Shown here: positions 25,782-34,913 of the stretch, piece after piece
Layout: each line of letters starts with the position of its first letter
Numbering within the stretch: the first letter of the stretch is position 1
Translations under genes and position numbers: made by a program
Source: Burkholderia cenocepacia
GTDB lineage: Bacteria; Pseudomonadota; Gammaproteobacteria; Burkholderiales; Burkholderiaceae
DNA: 64,000 bases
Reading direction: 5' to 3'
NCBI RefSeq assembly: GCF_900446215.1
Contig: NZ_UAQZ01000007.1
Span: forward strand, 248,001-312,000
The notes under the pieces: model-generated
What the model was told of the DNA's origin: nothing
The model's input: only the letters and a program-made list of their open reading frames with translations
Database searches by the model: none

Positions 25782-27379
25782 GCGCCGCGTCGCCGCTTCA
25801 CGACGGGCCCGTCGCGCCGTCCGCGTTCGACGCGCCGGCGCCCGCGCCCGCGCCCGCGGCGCAGCCGGTGCGCGGCATCCGGCTCGCGCTGCTGACGTTC
25901 GCGCTGTCGCTCGCGACCTTCATCGAGGTGCTCGACTCGACCGTGACGAACGTCGCGGTGCCGGCGATCTCGGGCAGTCTCGGCGTATCGAACAGCCAGG
26001 GCACGTGGGTGATCAGTTCGTATTCGGTCGCGGCCGCGATCGCGGTGCCGCTCACCGGCTGGCTGGCCCGCCGCGTCGGCGAGCTGCGGCTGTTCGTCGG
26101 CGCGGTGCTGCTGTTCACGCTGACGTCGCTGCTGTGCGGGCTCGCGCGCGACCTGCACGTGCTCGTGATCTGCCGCGCGCTGCAGGGATTGTGTTCGGGG
26201 CCGATGGTGCCGCTGTCGCAGACGATCCTGCTGCGCACCTTTGCGCCGACCAAACGCACGATCGCGCTCGCGCTGTGGGCGATGACGGTGCTGCTCGCGC
26301 CGATCTTCGGGCCGGTGGTCGGCGGCTGGATCGTCGACAACTTCTCGTGGCCGTGGATCTTCCTGATCAATTTGCCGATCGGGCTGTTCTCGTTCGCGGT
26401 CTGCACCGCGATGCTGCGCCCCGACGCGCAGCGCGGCGCGGCCGGCCCGATCGACGTGCCGGGCATCGTGCTGCTCGTGATCGGCGTCGGCTCGCTGCAG
26501 GCGATGCTCGATCTCGGCCACGACCGCGGCTGGTTCGATTCGCCGCTGATCGTCACGCTCGCGGTGGTCGCGGCGCTCGCGATCGTGTCGCTGCTGATCT
26601 GGGAAGCGGGCGAAGCGCATCCCGTGGTCGACCTGAGCCTGTTTCGCGACCGCACGTTCTCGTTCTGCGTGCTGATCATCTCGCTCGGGATGATGAGCTT
26701 CTCCGTGGTCGGCGTGGTGTTTCCGCTGTGGATGCAGGCCGTGATGGGCTACAACGCGTTTCATGCGGGGCTCGCGACCGCGTCGCTCGGCGTGCTCGCG
26801 CTCGTGTTCTCGATCCTCGTCGGGCTGCATGCGCACCGCTTCGACGCGCGGGTGCTCGCGACGTTCGGCTTTCTCGTGTTCGCCGCCGTGCTCGCATGGG
26901 ACGCGCATTTCACGCTGAAGATGACGTTCGCGCAGATCGCGGCACCCGGGTTGATCCAGGGCATCGGGCTGCCGTGCTTCTTCATCCCGCTGACCGCCGC
27001 GACGCTGTCGCGCATTCCGGACGACCGGCTCGCCGCCGCGTCGAGCCTGTCGAATTTCCTGCGCACACTGTCGGCCGCGTTCGGCACCGCGATGAGCGTG
27101 ACGCTGTGGGACAACCGCGCGACCTATCACTACGACGTCGTGTCGCAATCGGTCACGCATGCGTCGGCGAACACGCAACGCTTCGTGCATGCGCTGAACG
27201 CGATGGGCGTGGACGGCGTGCGCGAGCTGACGACGCTGCACCACGTCGTGATGCAGCAGGCCTACATGATGGCGACCAACGACATGTTCTGGATGGCGAG
27301 CATGACGTGTCTCGCGCTCGCGGCGATGATGTGGCTGACGCGCCCCAAGCGCGGCGCGGCCGCGTCGTTCGGGCATTGA
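25778..27379 (+). CDS. EmrB/DHA2-type MFS efflux pump
   Basis: This 533-aa transporter has 14 predicted helices after an Ala/Pro-rich 30-residue start. DHA2 features include LDSTVTNVAVPAISGSLG in helix 1, ALQGLCSGPMVPLSQTIL in the region of motif C, and GPVVGGWIVDNFSWPWIF after helix 5. With the EmrA-type adaptor and the NodT-type outer-membrane protein encoded downstream it should form a tripartite exporter. Location between rhlB and rhlC suggests it exports rhamnolipids. It overlaps rhlB by 4 bp. Confidence 0.9.
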   Translation: MSAASPLHDGPVAPSAFDAPAPAPAPAAQPVRGIRLALLTFALSLATFIEVLDSTVTNVAVPAISGSLGVSNSQGTWVISSYSVAAAIAVPLTGWLARRVGELRLFVGAVLLFTLTSLLCGLARDLHVLVICRALQGLCSGPMVPLSQTILLRTFAPTKRTIALALWAMTVLLAPIFGPVVGGWIVDNFSWPWIFLINLPIGLFSFAVCTAMLRPDAQRGAAGPIDVPGIVLLVIGVGSLQAMLDLGHDRGWFDSPLIVTLAVVAALAIVSLLIWEAGEAHPVVDLSLFRDRTFSFCVLIISLGMMSFSVVGVVFPLWMQAVMGYNAFHAGLATASLGVLALVFSILVGLHAHRFDARVLATFGFLVFAAVLAWDAHFTLKMTFAQIAAPGLIQGIGLPCFFIPLTAATLSRIPDDRLAAASSLSNFLRTLSAAFGTAMSVTLWDNRATYHYDVVSQSVTHASANTQRFVHALNAMGVDGVRELTTLHHVVMQQAYMMATNDMFWMASMTCLALAAMMWLTRPKRGAAASFGH

Positions 27380-27389
27380 GGAGCGGACC

Positions 27390-28328
27390 ATGACGACACT
27401 CGGCGCACTCGTGATCCTGTATCACCCGAGCGACGCGCAGCTCGACGCGCTGCGCGGATGGCGGCACGCGTGCGACGCGCTGCTCGTCGTCGACAACACG
27501 CCGCAGCCCGATGCGCGGGCTCGTGAACTGTGCGCACGCGAAGGCATCGCGCTGCTGCATCACGGCAATCGCGGCGGCATCGCGGGGGCGTACAACGCGG
27601 GGCTCGCGGCGCTGTTTCGCGACCGCGTCGACGCAGTCGCGCTGTTCGACCAGGATTCGTCGGTGCCGGCCGCGTATTTCCCGACGATGCGCGACGTCTG
27701 CGCGGGGCTCGCGGGGCGCGCGTTCCTGGCCGGCCCGCGCATCTTCGACGAGAACGCGCGCAGCTTCCTGCCCGAACTCGCGACCAACGGCATCGGCTTG
27801 CGCCGCCTGCGCATCGAGCCGGGCACGCCGATGCAGCGCTGCGCATTCCTGATCTCGTCCGGCTGCGTCGTGTCGCGCGACGCGTTCGACGTGCTCGGCC
27901 GGTTCGACGAGACGCTGTTCATCGATCACGTCGATACCGAATACAGCTTCCGCGCGCTGGCGCGCAACGTGCCGCTCTACGTCGTGCCGTCGCTGGTGCT
28001 GCCGCACCGGATCGGCGCGAAGCAGCGGCACGCGATCGGCCCTTTTGAAATGACGTCGATGAATCACTCGTGGCAACGGCGCTACTACAGCGCGCGCAAT
28101 GCGGTGCAGCTCGGGATGCAGTACGGGCTGCGCTTTCCGGTGGCGCTCGTGCCGAACCTGCTGACCGTGTGGCAGGTCGTGCAGATCGCGCTCGTCGAGC
28201 GCGACAAGCGCGCGAAGCTGGCCGGCATCCTGTTCGGCGTCGCGGACGGCCTGTTCGGCCGGCTCGGCCCGCTCGAGCGCACGCGGCCGCGTCTGGCCGC
28301 GCGGGCGCAGCGCGTTCGACAGGGGTGA
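27390..28328 (+). CDS. rhlC: RhlC, rhamnosyltransferase 2 (di-rhamnolipid)
   Basis: This 312-aa GT2-type (GT-A) enzyme adds the second rhamnose. The motif LFDQDSS, with Asp87 and Asp89, is the RhlC version of the metal-binding DxD. Later FLISSGCVVSRDAFD and FIDHVDTEYSFRA give the acceptor/catalytic region. It starts 10 bp after the MFS gene. Its presence predicts that the main product is di-rhamnolipid. Confidence 0.93.
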   Translation: MTTLGALVILYHPSDAQLDALRGWRHACDALLVVDNTPQPDARARELCAREGIALLHHGNRGGIAGAYNAGLAALFRDRVDAVALFDQDSSVPAAYFPTMRDVCAGLAGRAFLAGPRIFDENARSFLPELATNGIGLRRLRIEPGTPMQRCAFLISSGCVVSRDAFDVLGRFDETLFIDHVDTEYSFRALARNVPLYVVPSLVLPHRIGAKQRHAIGPFEMTSMNHSWQRRYYSARNAVQLGMQYGLRFPVALVPNLLTVWQVVQIALVERDKRAKLAGILFGVADGLFGRLGPLERTRPRLAARAQRVRQG

Positions 28329-28330
28329 CG

Positions 28331-30193
28331 ATGCAGCCGACGAAGCAAGCGGCGGGTGTGCCGCGGGGCGTGAAGGGCGGTTCGTTGATCGCGGCGGCCG
28401 CCGCGGCAATGCTCGCACTGGGCGGATGCGTGCCGTCGGGCTTCCTGCCGTCGCTGTCGCTGCGTGCGCCGGCCGACGATGCGCTCGTGCATACCGCCGG
28501 CCCGGGCGCGAACGGCGCGTGGCCGGCGCCCGACTGGGTGAAGCAGTTGCAGGATCCGCAACTCGACGATCTGGTCGCCGAGGCGTCGCAGCACAACCCC
28601 GACCTGCAGGTCGCGCAGGCGCGGCTGAGGATCGCGCAGGCGCAGCTTCAGCAGTTCGATTCGCTGACCGGGCTGACCGGCACGGCCGGCGCGACGATCA
28701 GCCGCGCGCGGATGCCGAAGCCCGGCGACATCGCCGACGTGACGGCCGGCGGCTATCGCGTGCCGGTGCAGATCTTCGGCGATCCGAACGTGTCGCCGTC
28801 GTCGATCTTCGTCGGGCTGAACTACCAGCTGGATCTGTGGGGCAAGAACCGCGCGGCGACGAAGAGCCTGATGTCGTTGCGCGACGCGGCCGGCGTCGAG
28901 GCCGAGCAGGTGCGGCTCACGCTCGCCGTCGCGATCGTCACCGTGTATTGCCAGCTCGACCAGGCGTACGCGGTGCGCGACCTGTTGCAGCAGAAGCTGA
29001 AGATCAGCCAGCGCGTGACGGCCGTGCTGCGCGAGCGCACCGCGCGCGGCCTCGACAACGCGTACGACGCGAGCGATGCGTCGATCAAGCGCAGCCGCCT
29101 GCTCGAACAGATCGCGCTGAACGACGAGCAGATCAAGCTCGCGCAATTGCAACTCGGCGTGCTGTCCGGCCGTGGCCCGGAGCGCGGGCTCGCGCTGCAG
29201 CGGCCGCGCGTCGGCGCGTTCGCGGGCGGCGCGGTGCCGGCGCGGCTGCCGGCCGATCTGCTCGGCCGCCGGCCCGACATCGTCGCCGCGCGGCTGCGGG
29301 TCGAGGCCGCGTTCGCGAATGCCGACTCGACACGCGCGCAGTTCTATCCGGACGTGAACCTCGTCGCGCTCGGCGGTGTGTTCGCACTGACGCCCGCGTC
29401 GCTGTTCTCGCGCGATTCGCTCGCGGGCTCCGTCGGCCCGGCGATTTCGCTGCCGATCTTCGATCGCGGCCGGCTGAAGGCGAAGCTCGGCGCGGACGTC
29501 GCGCAAGCCGACGTCGCGATCGGGTTGTACAACAAGACCGTCGACGACGCGCTCGGGCAGGTCGCGCAACTCGTCACGTCGCTGCAGACGTCGCAGACGC
29601 TCGTCGCGCAGCAGCAGGACGCGGTCGCGGCCGCGCAGAAGATCGTGCAGATCGCGGCGGATCGGCATCGGCGCGGCGTGCTGATGCAGAAGGACGTCGA
29701 TGTCGCGGATCTCACGCTGATCGACGAGCGTACGCAGATGATCGCGTTGCTCGGCAAGCAGCGCATGCTCCGCGTGGGGTTGATCGGCGCGCTGGGCGGC
29801 GGGTTCGATGCGGGCGCAACGGTCGCGCAGGCGCAGACGCCGGCCGTGCATCAGGCGCGCGGCGGGGCGGCCCGGCGCGGGGCCGCGACTGCCGTGGCCG
29901 CGAACCGGGCGACGGTGGCGGGGCCTTCGAACGACTCGCCGGCGGCCAGTACGGCGAGCACGGCGATGTCGGCGGCCTTCGCCACGACGCGGGCCGCGCC
30001 CGCCCCTGAATCCGCGCGACGCGACGACACCGCGCGCCCGTCGACGGTCGGCGCGACCCGTCCCGACGCAGCGCCTCGCGGCACGCCCGTGCTCGCGCGC
30101 ACGGCCGCGGCGAGTCCGGCGCGGAGCGCGTCGCCGATGCCCGCGATTCCCGTCTTCCAGCACGATCGTCTGATCGTTACGCAAAGCGACTGA
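28331..30193 (+). CDS. NodT-family outer-membrane efflux lipoprotein
   Basis: This 620-aa member of the TolC/NodT family has a lipoprotein signal (LALGGC, Cys near residue 33) and two repeated helical-barrel OEP domains (about 75-285 and 300-495). LPADLLGRRPDIVAARLRVE is the conserved linker between them. Relatives are usually 470-500 aa; here a 115-residue Ala/Arg/Pro/Ser-rich tail follows residue 500, with low complexity but no frameshift seen. It starts 2 bp after rhlC stop and its TGA overlaps the ATG of the EmrA gene by one base. Confidence 0.88.
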   Translation: MQPTKQAAGVPRGVKGGSLIAAAAAAMLALGGCVPSGFLPSLSLRAPADDALVHTAGPGANGAWPAPDWVKQLQDPQLDDLVAEASQHNPDLQVAQARLRIAQAQLQQFDSLTGLTGTAGATISRARMPKPGDIADVTAGGYRVPVQIFGDPNVSPSSIFVGLNYQLDLWGKNRAATKSLMSLRDAAGVEAEQVRLTLAVAIVTVYCQLDQAYAVRDLLQQKLKISQRVTAVLRERTARGLDNAYDASDASIKRSRLLEQIALNDEQIKLAQLQLGVLSGRGPERGLALQRPRVGAFAGGAVPARLPADLLGRRPDIVAARLRVEAAFANADSTRAQFYPDVNLVALGGVFALTPASLFSRDSLAGSVGPAISLPIFDRGRLKAKLGADVAQADVAIGLYNKTVDDALGQVAQLVTSLQTSQTLVAQQQDAVAAAQKIVQIAADRHRRGVLMQKDVDVADLTLIDERTQMIALLGKQRMLRVGLIGALGGGFDAGATVAQAQTPAVHQARGGAARRGAATAVAANRATVAGPSNDSPAASTASTAMSAAFATTRAAPAPESARRDDTARPSTVGATRPDAAPRGTPVLARTAAASPARSASPMPAIPVFQHDRLIVTQSD

Positions 30194-31383
30194 TGCACCA
30201 CGACAACCTTCATTCCGCCGCGCCGCCTGCCGCGCTGAACGACCCGGCCCTCGATGCGCGCCGCGCGACGCGCCGCAAGCGCTTCACCGTGTTCTTCGCG
30301 ATCGTGCTGCTGGCCGCGATCGCATGGACCGCGTACTGGCTGTTGAGCGACCGCTATTACGAAGACACCGACGACGCGTACGTCGCGGGCAGCATCGTGC
30401 AGGTCGCCGCGCAGATCCCGGGTGCCGTGACCGACGTGGTGGTCGCCGATACGCAGGCCGTGCGCGCCGGGCAGACGCTCGTGCGGCTCGACGACACCGA
30501 GGCGTCCGTCGCATTCGCGCAGGCGAAGGCGCAGCTCGCGCAGGCCGTGCGCCAGGTCGCGAACGCGAAGATCTCGAACACGATGTACGTCGAGGCCGTG
30601 AATGCGCGGCGCGCCGACCTGTCGCTGGCGCAGCGCGCGCTCGCCGCGCGTTCGGGTGCATCGGTCGAGATCGTCGCGCCCGAAGAACTGGCACGGGCCC
30701 GCGCGGCCGTGGCCGGTGCGCAGGCGAACCTTGCGGCCGCGCAGGCGCAGCTCGACGCGGCGCGCGCGCTCGGCGGCAAGCTGCCCGTCGACGAAAGCCC
30801 GGCCGTCGTGCAGGCGGCCGCGCAGTTCAAGCTCGCGTACCGGAACCTGAAGCGCACGACGATCGTCGCGCCCGTCGACGGCACGGTCGGGCAGCGCTCG
30901 GTGCAGGTCGGCCAGCAGGTCGGGCCCGGCGTGCCGCTGATGTCGATCGTGCAGCTCGACCGGCTGTGGATCGAGGCGAATTTCAAGGAAGGGCAGATTC
31001 GCCACATGCGCGTCGGGCAGCCGGTCGAGGTCGTGTCGGATCTCTACGGCTCGCGCATCGCCTATCGCGGCCGCGTGCAGGGCTTCTCGGCGGGCACGGG
31101 CAGCGCGTTCTCGATGCTGCCGTCGCAGAACGCGGCCGGCAACTGGATCAAGGTCGTGCAGCGCGTGCCGGTCGTGATCGCGCTCGATCCGCGCGATCTC
31201 GCCGCGCATCCGCTGCGCGTCGGGCTGTCGATGCGCGCGACGGTCGACACGCACGACCGCAACGGCCACGCGCTCGACAGCGAGCCGCCGACGCCCGCCG
31301 TCAGCACGCGCGTGCACGACGGCGTCGCGAGCGACGCGGAAGCGGCCGCCGCCGCGATCATCCGCGAGAATCAGGGCGGGTAG
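30193..31383 (+). CDS. EmrA/HlyD-type membrane-fusion adaptor
   Basis: This 396-aa periplasmic adaptor has one N-terminal membrane helix (FTVFFAIVLLAAIAWTAYWL) and the biotinyl-lipoyl-like halves around IPGAVTDVVVADTQAVRAGQ and RTTIVAPVDGTVGQRSVQVG. A long Ala/Gln-rich coiled coil lies between them. The beta-barrel segment IEANFKEGQIRHMRVGQPV follows. It links the DHA2 pump to the NodT barrel. It is the last gene of the rhamnolipid operon, overlapping the previous gene by one base. Confidence 0.9.
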   Translation: MHHDNLHSAAPPAALNDPALDARRATRRKRFTVFFAIVLLAAIAWTAYWLLSDRYYEDTDDAYVAGSIVQVAAQIPGAVTDVVVADTQAVRAGQTLVRLDDTEASVAFAQAKAQLAQAVRQVANAKISNTMYVEAVNARRADLSLAQRALAARSGASVEIVAPEELARARAAVAGAQANLAAAQAQLDAARALGGKLPVDESPAVVQAAAQFKLAYRNLKRTTIVAPVDGTVGQRSVQVGQQVGPGVPLMSIVQLDRLWIEANFKEGQIRHMRVGQPVEVVSDLYGSRIAYRGRVQGFSAGTGSAFSMLPSQNAAGNWIKVVQRVPVVIALDPRDLAAHPLRVGLSMRATVDTHDRNGHALDSEPPTPAVSTRVHDGVASDAEAAAAAIIRENQGG

Positions 31384-31609
31384 CGCCGGCCCGTCGAGGT
31401 TGGGCCGGCCGCAAGGGCCGGTCCGGCCCCCGGTAGATTCCCGCCCGACTTTCGTATTTCCGCCATCGATGTCGGCGCCGATCAAACGCATGTCGCGTTT
31501 GAGACATCGGCGCCCCTGCCTCCCGGACTACTCTCGAACAGCACGTTGCGCGTGCGCCGCAAGGGCCGGCGCGCCGCGGCGCCATCCAACGAGACATGGA
31601 GACAATACG

Positions 31610-32806
31610 ATGAGCAGCAATCGAGGTGTCGTCTATCTTGGACCGGGCCAGGTCGAAGTCCAGAAAATCGATTATCCGAAGATGGTCGACCCGAGCGGCC
31701 GCGCGATCGGCCACGGCGTGATCCTGAAAGTGGTCAGCACGAACATCTGCGGCTCCGACCAGCACATGGTGCGCGGCCGGACGACCGCGCCGGTCGGCCT
31801 CGTGCTCGGTCACGAGATCACCGGCGAAGTGGTCGAAGTGGGCCGCGACGTCGAGACGCTGAAGCTCGGCGATCTCGTGTCGGTGCCGTTCAACGTCGCG
31901 TGCGGCCGCTGCGCGATGTGCAAGGACACGCATACGGGCGTGTGCCTGAACGTGAACCCGTCGCGTGCCGGCGGCGCGTACGGCTACGTCGACATGGGCG
32001 GCTGGATCGGCGGCCAGGCCGAGTACGTGCTCGTGCCGTATGCCGATTTCAACCTGCTGAAATTCCCGGATCGCGACCAGGCGATGGCGAAGATCCGCGA
32101 CCTGACCTGCCTGTCCGACATTCTGCCGACCGGTTATCACGGTGCGGTGAGCGCCGGCGTGAAACCCGGTTCGACGGTCTATATCGCGGGCGCGGGCCCG
32201 GTCGGGATGGCGGCGGCCGCATCGGCGCGCCTGCTCGGCGCGGCCGTGACGATCGTCGGCGACATGAACGCGGAACGTCTCGCGCATGCACGGGCGATGG
32301 GGTTCGAGACGGTCGATCTGTCCAAGGACGCGTCGCTCGGCGAGCAGATCGAGCAGATCCTCGGCGTGCCCGAGATCGACTGCGCGGTCGATTGCGTCGG
32401 CTTCGAGGCGCACGGCCACGGCTCGTCGGGCCATGCGGAGGAAGCACCCGCGACGGTGCTGAACTCGCTGATGGAAATCACGCGCCCGGCCGGCGCGATC
32501 GGCATCCCGGGCCTGTACGTGACGGACGATCCGGGCGCGAAGGACAAGGCCGCGCAGCACGGCAGCCTGAGCATCCGCTTCGGCCTCGGCTGGGCGAAGT
32601 CGCATTCGTTCTTCACGGGCCAGACGCCGGTGCTCAAGTACAACCGCAACCTGATGCAGGCGATCCTGTTCGACCGGCTGCCGATCGCGAAGATCGTCAA
32701 CGTCGAAGTGATCTCGCTCGATCAGGCGCCGGAAGGGTACAAGAAGTTCGACGGCGGCGCGCCGCGCAAATTCGTCATCGACCCGCACGGGTTGCTGGCG
32801 GCGTGA
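31610..32806 (+). CDS. fdhA: Glutathione-independent formaldehyde dehydrogenase
   Basis: This 398-aa zinc-dependent, NAD-linked medium-chain dehydrogenase oxidises formaldehyde to formate. Catalytic zinc ligands are Cys47 and His68 with GHEI; structural zinc is bound by Cys98, Cys101, Cys104 and Cys112 (CGRCAMCKDTHTGVC). The Rossmann motif IAGAGPVGMAAAASARLLGA follows. Closely like the Pseudomonas putida enzyme in length and motifs. In pseudomonads this gene is induced with betaine demethylation, which releases formaldehyde at the GbcAB and DgcAB steps. Here it sits 12 kb from dgcA, as a single gene with its own terminator. Confidence 0.93.
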   Translation: MSSNRGVVYLGPGQVEVQKIDYPKMVDPSGRAIGHGVILKVVSTNICGSDQHMVRGRTTAPVGLVLGHEITGEVVEVGRDVETLKLGDLVSVPFNVACGRCAMCKDTHTGVCLNVNPSRAGGAYGYVDMGGWIGGQAEYVLVPYADFNLLKFPDRDQAMAKIRDLTCLSDILPTGYHGAVSAGVKPGSTVYIAGAGPVGMAAAASARLLGAAVTIVGDMNAERLAHARAMGFETVDLSKDASLGEQIEQILGVPEIDCAVDCVGFEAHGHGSSGHAEEAPATVLNSLMEITRPAGAIGIPGLYVTDDPGAKDKAAQHGSLSIRFGLGWAKSHSFFTGQTPVLKYNRNLMQAILFDRLPIAKIVNVEVISLDQAPEGYKKFDGGAPRKFVIDPHGLLAA

Positions 32807-32835
32807 TGCACTAGCGTTCGACACGCGCCACACGA

Positions 32836-32868
32836 AGCGGGCGGTTCCGGAAACGGGCCGCCCGTTTT
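32836..32868 (+). terminator. Terminator of fdhA
   Basis: The stem CGGGCGG (32838-32844) pairs with CCGCCCG (32858-32864) and is followed by TTTTCGTT. It lies 30 bp past the fdhA stop. Confidence 0.6.
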
Positions 32869-32959
32869 CGTTGCCGGAGCAAAGGCGGGGCCGCGCAATT
32901 GCTGCGATAATCATCGCCCGTTCCCGAACCCTCCACCGCCGCGCGGCGGCGCTCCACGG

Positions 32960-33874
32960 ATGGCCAAGTCACTTCCCCTCGCCGCGTTGCACACGTTCGT
33001 CGAAGTGGCGCGTTGCGGCAGCATGAAACAGGCGGCCGACCTGCTCTGCATTTCGCCGGGCGCCGTCAGCCAGCATGTCCGCAATCTCGAGGATCGCCTC
33101 GCCGTGCGCCTGTTCGAGCGCACCGGCCGCGAACTCGAGCTGACCGGCACCGGCCGCGCGCTGTTCGACCAGCTCGCCGGCGGCTTCAACGAGATCGAGG
33201 CCGCGTGGGCGAGCGTGCACGGCGCGAACCGGCGCATCGTCCGGCTCGCGGTGACGACCACCGCGTCGTTCGCGAACACGTGGCTCGTGCAGCGGCTCGG
33301 TTCGTTCCATGCCGCGTACCCCGAAATCGAAATCACCGTCGAGACGCGCGCGCAACTGGTCGACTTGCGCCGCGACTACGTCGACGTCGCGATCCGGCAC
33401 GGGCTGGGCCGCTATCCCGGGCACGCATCGTTCCGCATCTGGACGCCGGAGCTGTGGCCCGTGTGCAGCCCGCAACTGCTGGATCCCGCGCGCCCGATCG
33501 ACGCCCCCGCCGATTGCCTGTCGTACCCGCTGCTGCAGGACGCCGACCGCGCCGACTGGGTGCTGTGGCTGCGCACGCAGGGCATCGAGGACGCACGCGC
33601 GCCGCGCGGCGCGAGCTTCAGCGAGGATGCGTTGCTGATCAGGGCCGCGGTCGCCGGGCAGGGCATCGCGCTGGTGCGCGACATCTATGCGCGCGACGAA
33701 GTCGCGGCCGGGCGGCTGGTTCGCGTGCTGGCGCGGCCCTGGCCGACCGAGTTCTCTTATTACGTCGTATGCAGCGAAGTGCGCCAGCACGAGTGGAAGA
33801 TCGCCGCGTTCCGCGACTGGCTGGCGCGGGAGATCGGCCGCGACGAGCGCGACGCCTCCGATCTACTGGCTTGA
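32960..33874 (+). CDS. GcvA-like LysR regulator
   Basis: This 304-aa regulator has an N-terminal winged HTH (SMKQAADLLCISPGAVSQHV, residues 20-40) and a ligand-binding domain. LPLAALHTFVEVAR and RLAVRLFERTGRELELTGTG are typical of the GcvA/AmpR branch. The target is unknown. Its last 12 bases overlap the 3' end of the convergent EamA gene, so no terminator separates them. Confidence 0.88.
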   Translation: MAKSLPLAALHTFVEVARCGSMKQAADLLCISPGAVSQHVRNLEDRLAVRLFERTGRELELTGTGRALFDQLAGGFNEIEAAWASVHGANRRIVRLAVTTTASFANTWLVQRLGSFHAAYPEIEITVETRAQLVDLRRDYVDVAIRHGLGRYPGHASFRIWTPELWPVCSPQLLDPARPIDAPADCLSYPLLQDADRADWVLWLRTQGIEDARAPRGASFSEDALLIRAAVAGQGIALVRDIYARDEVAAGRLVRVLARPWPTEFSYYVVCSEVRQHEWKIAAFRDWLAREIGRDERDASDLLA

Positions 33875-34750
33875 CCCGCGCACGGCAGCCGAGGCGAAGC
33901 CCTTGAGCTTGCCGGTCGCGAGCGCCGTGCCGAGCAGGATGATCGCGCACCCGGCGACCGTCTGCACGGTGATCGTCTCGTGCAGGAAGATCGCGCCCCA
34001 CACCACGCCGAAGACCGGGATCAGGAACGTGACCGACGCCGCGTATTGCGCGCCCGCACTGCGAAGCAGCCCGAAATACAGCAGGTAGGCCACCGCCGTG
34101 CAGATCGCACCGAGCAACACCACCGCGATCCATGCGGACGCATGCACGGGACCGTGCGGCCACATCGGCAGCGCGAGCGGCACGAGTGCGACGGCCGCGA
34201 ACAACTGGCTGCCGAACGCGGACACGAACGGCCGCACGTTCGCGAGCTTGCGCTTCGAGTAATGCGCCGCGAACCCGTACGACAGCGTCGCGAGCATCGC
34301 GGCGGCGATCGCGCTCGGCGCGCCGGGCGTGCCGGTGCCGAGCGCCGAACCGGCGAGCACGACGACCCCGGCGAAGCCGAGCGCGAGGCCGATCGCCTGC
34401 GGTCTCGTCAGCGGCGCGCGCAGCCACACGTACGCGACGATCGCGGTCCACAGCGGGGTCGTTGCATTCAGGATCGAATCGGTGCCGGCCGTCACGAACA
34501 GGGCCGCATAGGTCAGCAGGCAGAATGGCAGCGCCGAGTTCGCGATGCCGACGACGAACAGCGGCACGACGTGCGCGCGGAATTCGTGCCGCGCTTGCGC
34601 ATCGCGCAGCACCGGGGACAACAGCACGGCCGCGATCGCGACGCGCAATGCGATCAGCGGGACGACGCCGAATTCCGGCGCGCCCATGCGCATGAACAGG
34701 AAGGACGCGCCCCAGATGGCAGCCAGGGTCACGAGCTGCAGTGCATTCAT
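33863..34750 (-). CDS. EamA-family (DMT) transporter
   Basis: This 295-aa inner-membrane protein has ten predicted helices in two EamA repeats. WGASFLFMRMGAPEFG opens the first repeat, and ATLSYGFAAHYSKRKL begins the second. Relatives export amino acids or other metabolites. The start at 34750 gives the normal first helix. It is convergent with the LysR gene, overlapping by 12 bp, and a regulator-exporter link is possible. Confidence 0.88.
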   Translation of the reverse strand: MNALQLVTLAAIWGASFLFMRMGAPEFGVVPLIALRVAIAAVLLSPVLRDAQARHEFRAHVVPLFVVGIANSALPFCLLTYAALFVTAGTDSILNATTPLWTAIVAYVWLRAPLTRPQAIGLALGFAGVVVLAGSALGTGTPGAPSAIAAAMLATLSYGFAAHYSKRKLANVRPFVSAFGSQLFAAVALVPLALPMWPHGPVHASAWIAVVLLGAICTAVAYLLYFGLLRSAGAQYAASVTFLIPVFGVVWGAIFLHETITVQTVAGCAIILLGTALATGKLKGFASAAVRGSSQ

Positions 34751-34913
34751 CGACAGACTCCGTTCGGTGGATCGGACTGCGCCGGCGTGCGATACGCGCC
34801 GGCGCGGGCGAATGACCCATTGAACGTCATGCGTCCGTCGCGGCACAAACGAGGTTTCGTGAGGGGCGGTTTAGAAAATTGAATCGACGGGCACGCGGGC
34901 CCGGATCGCGCGC

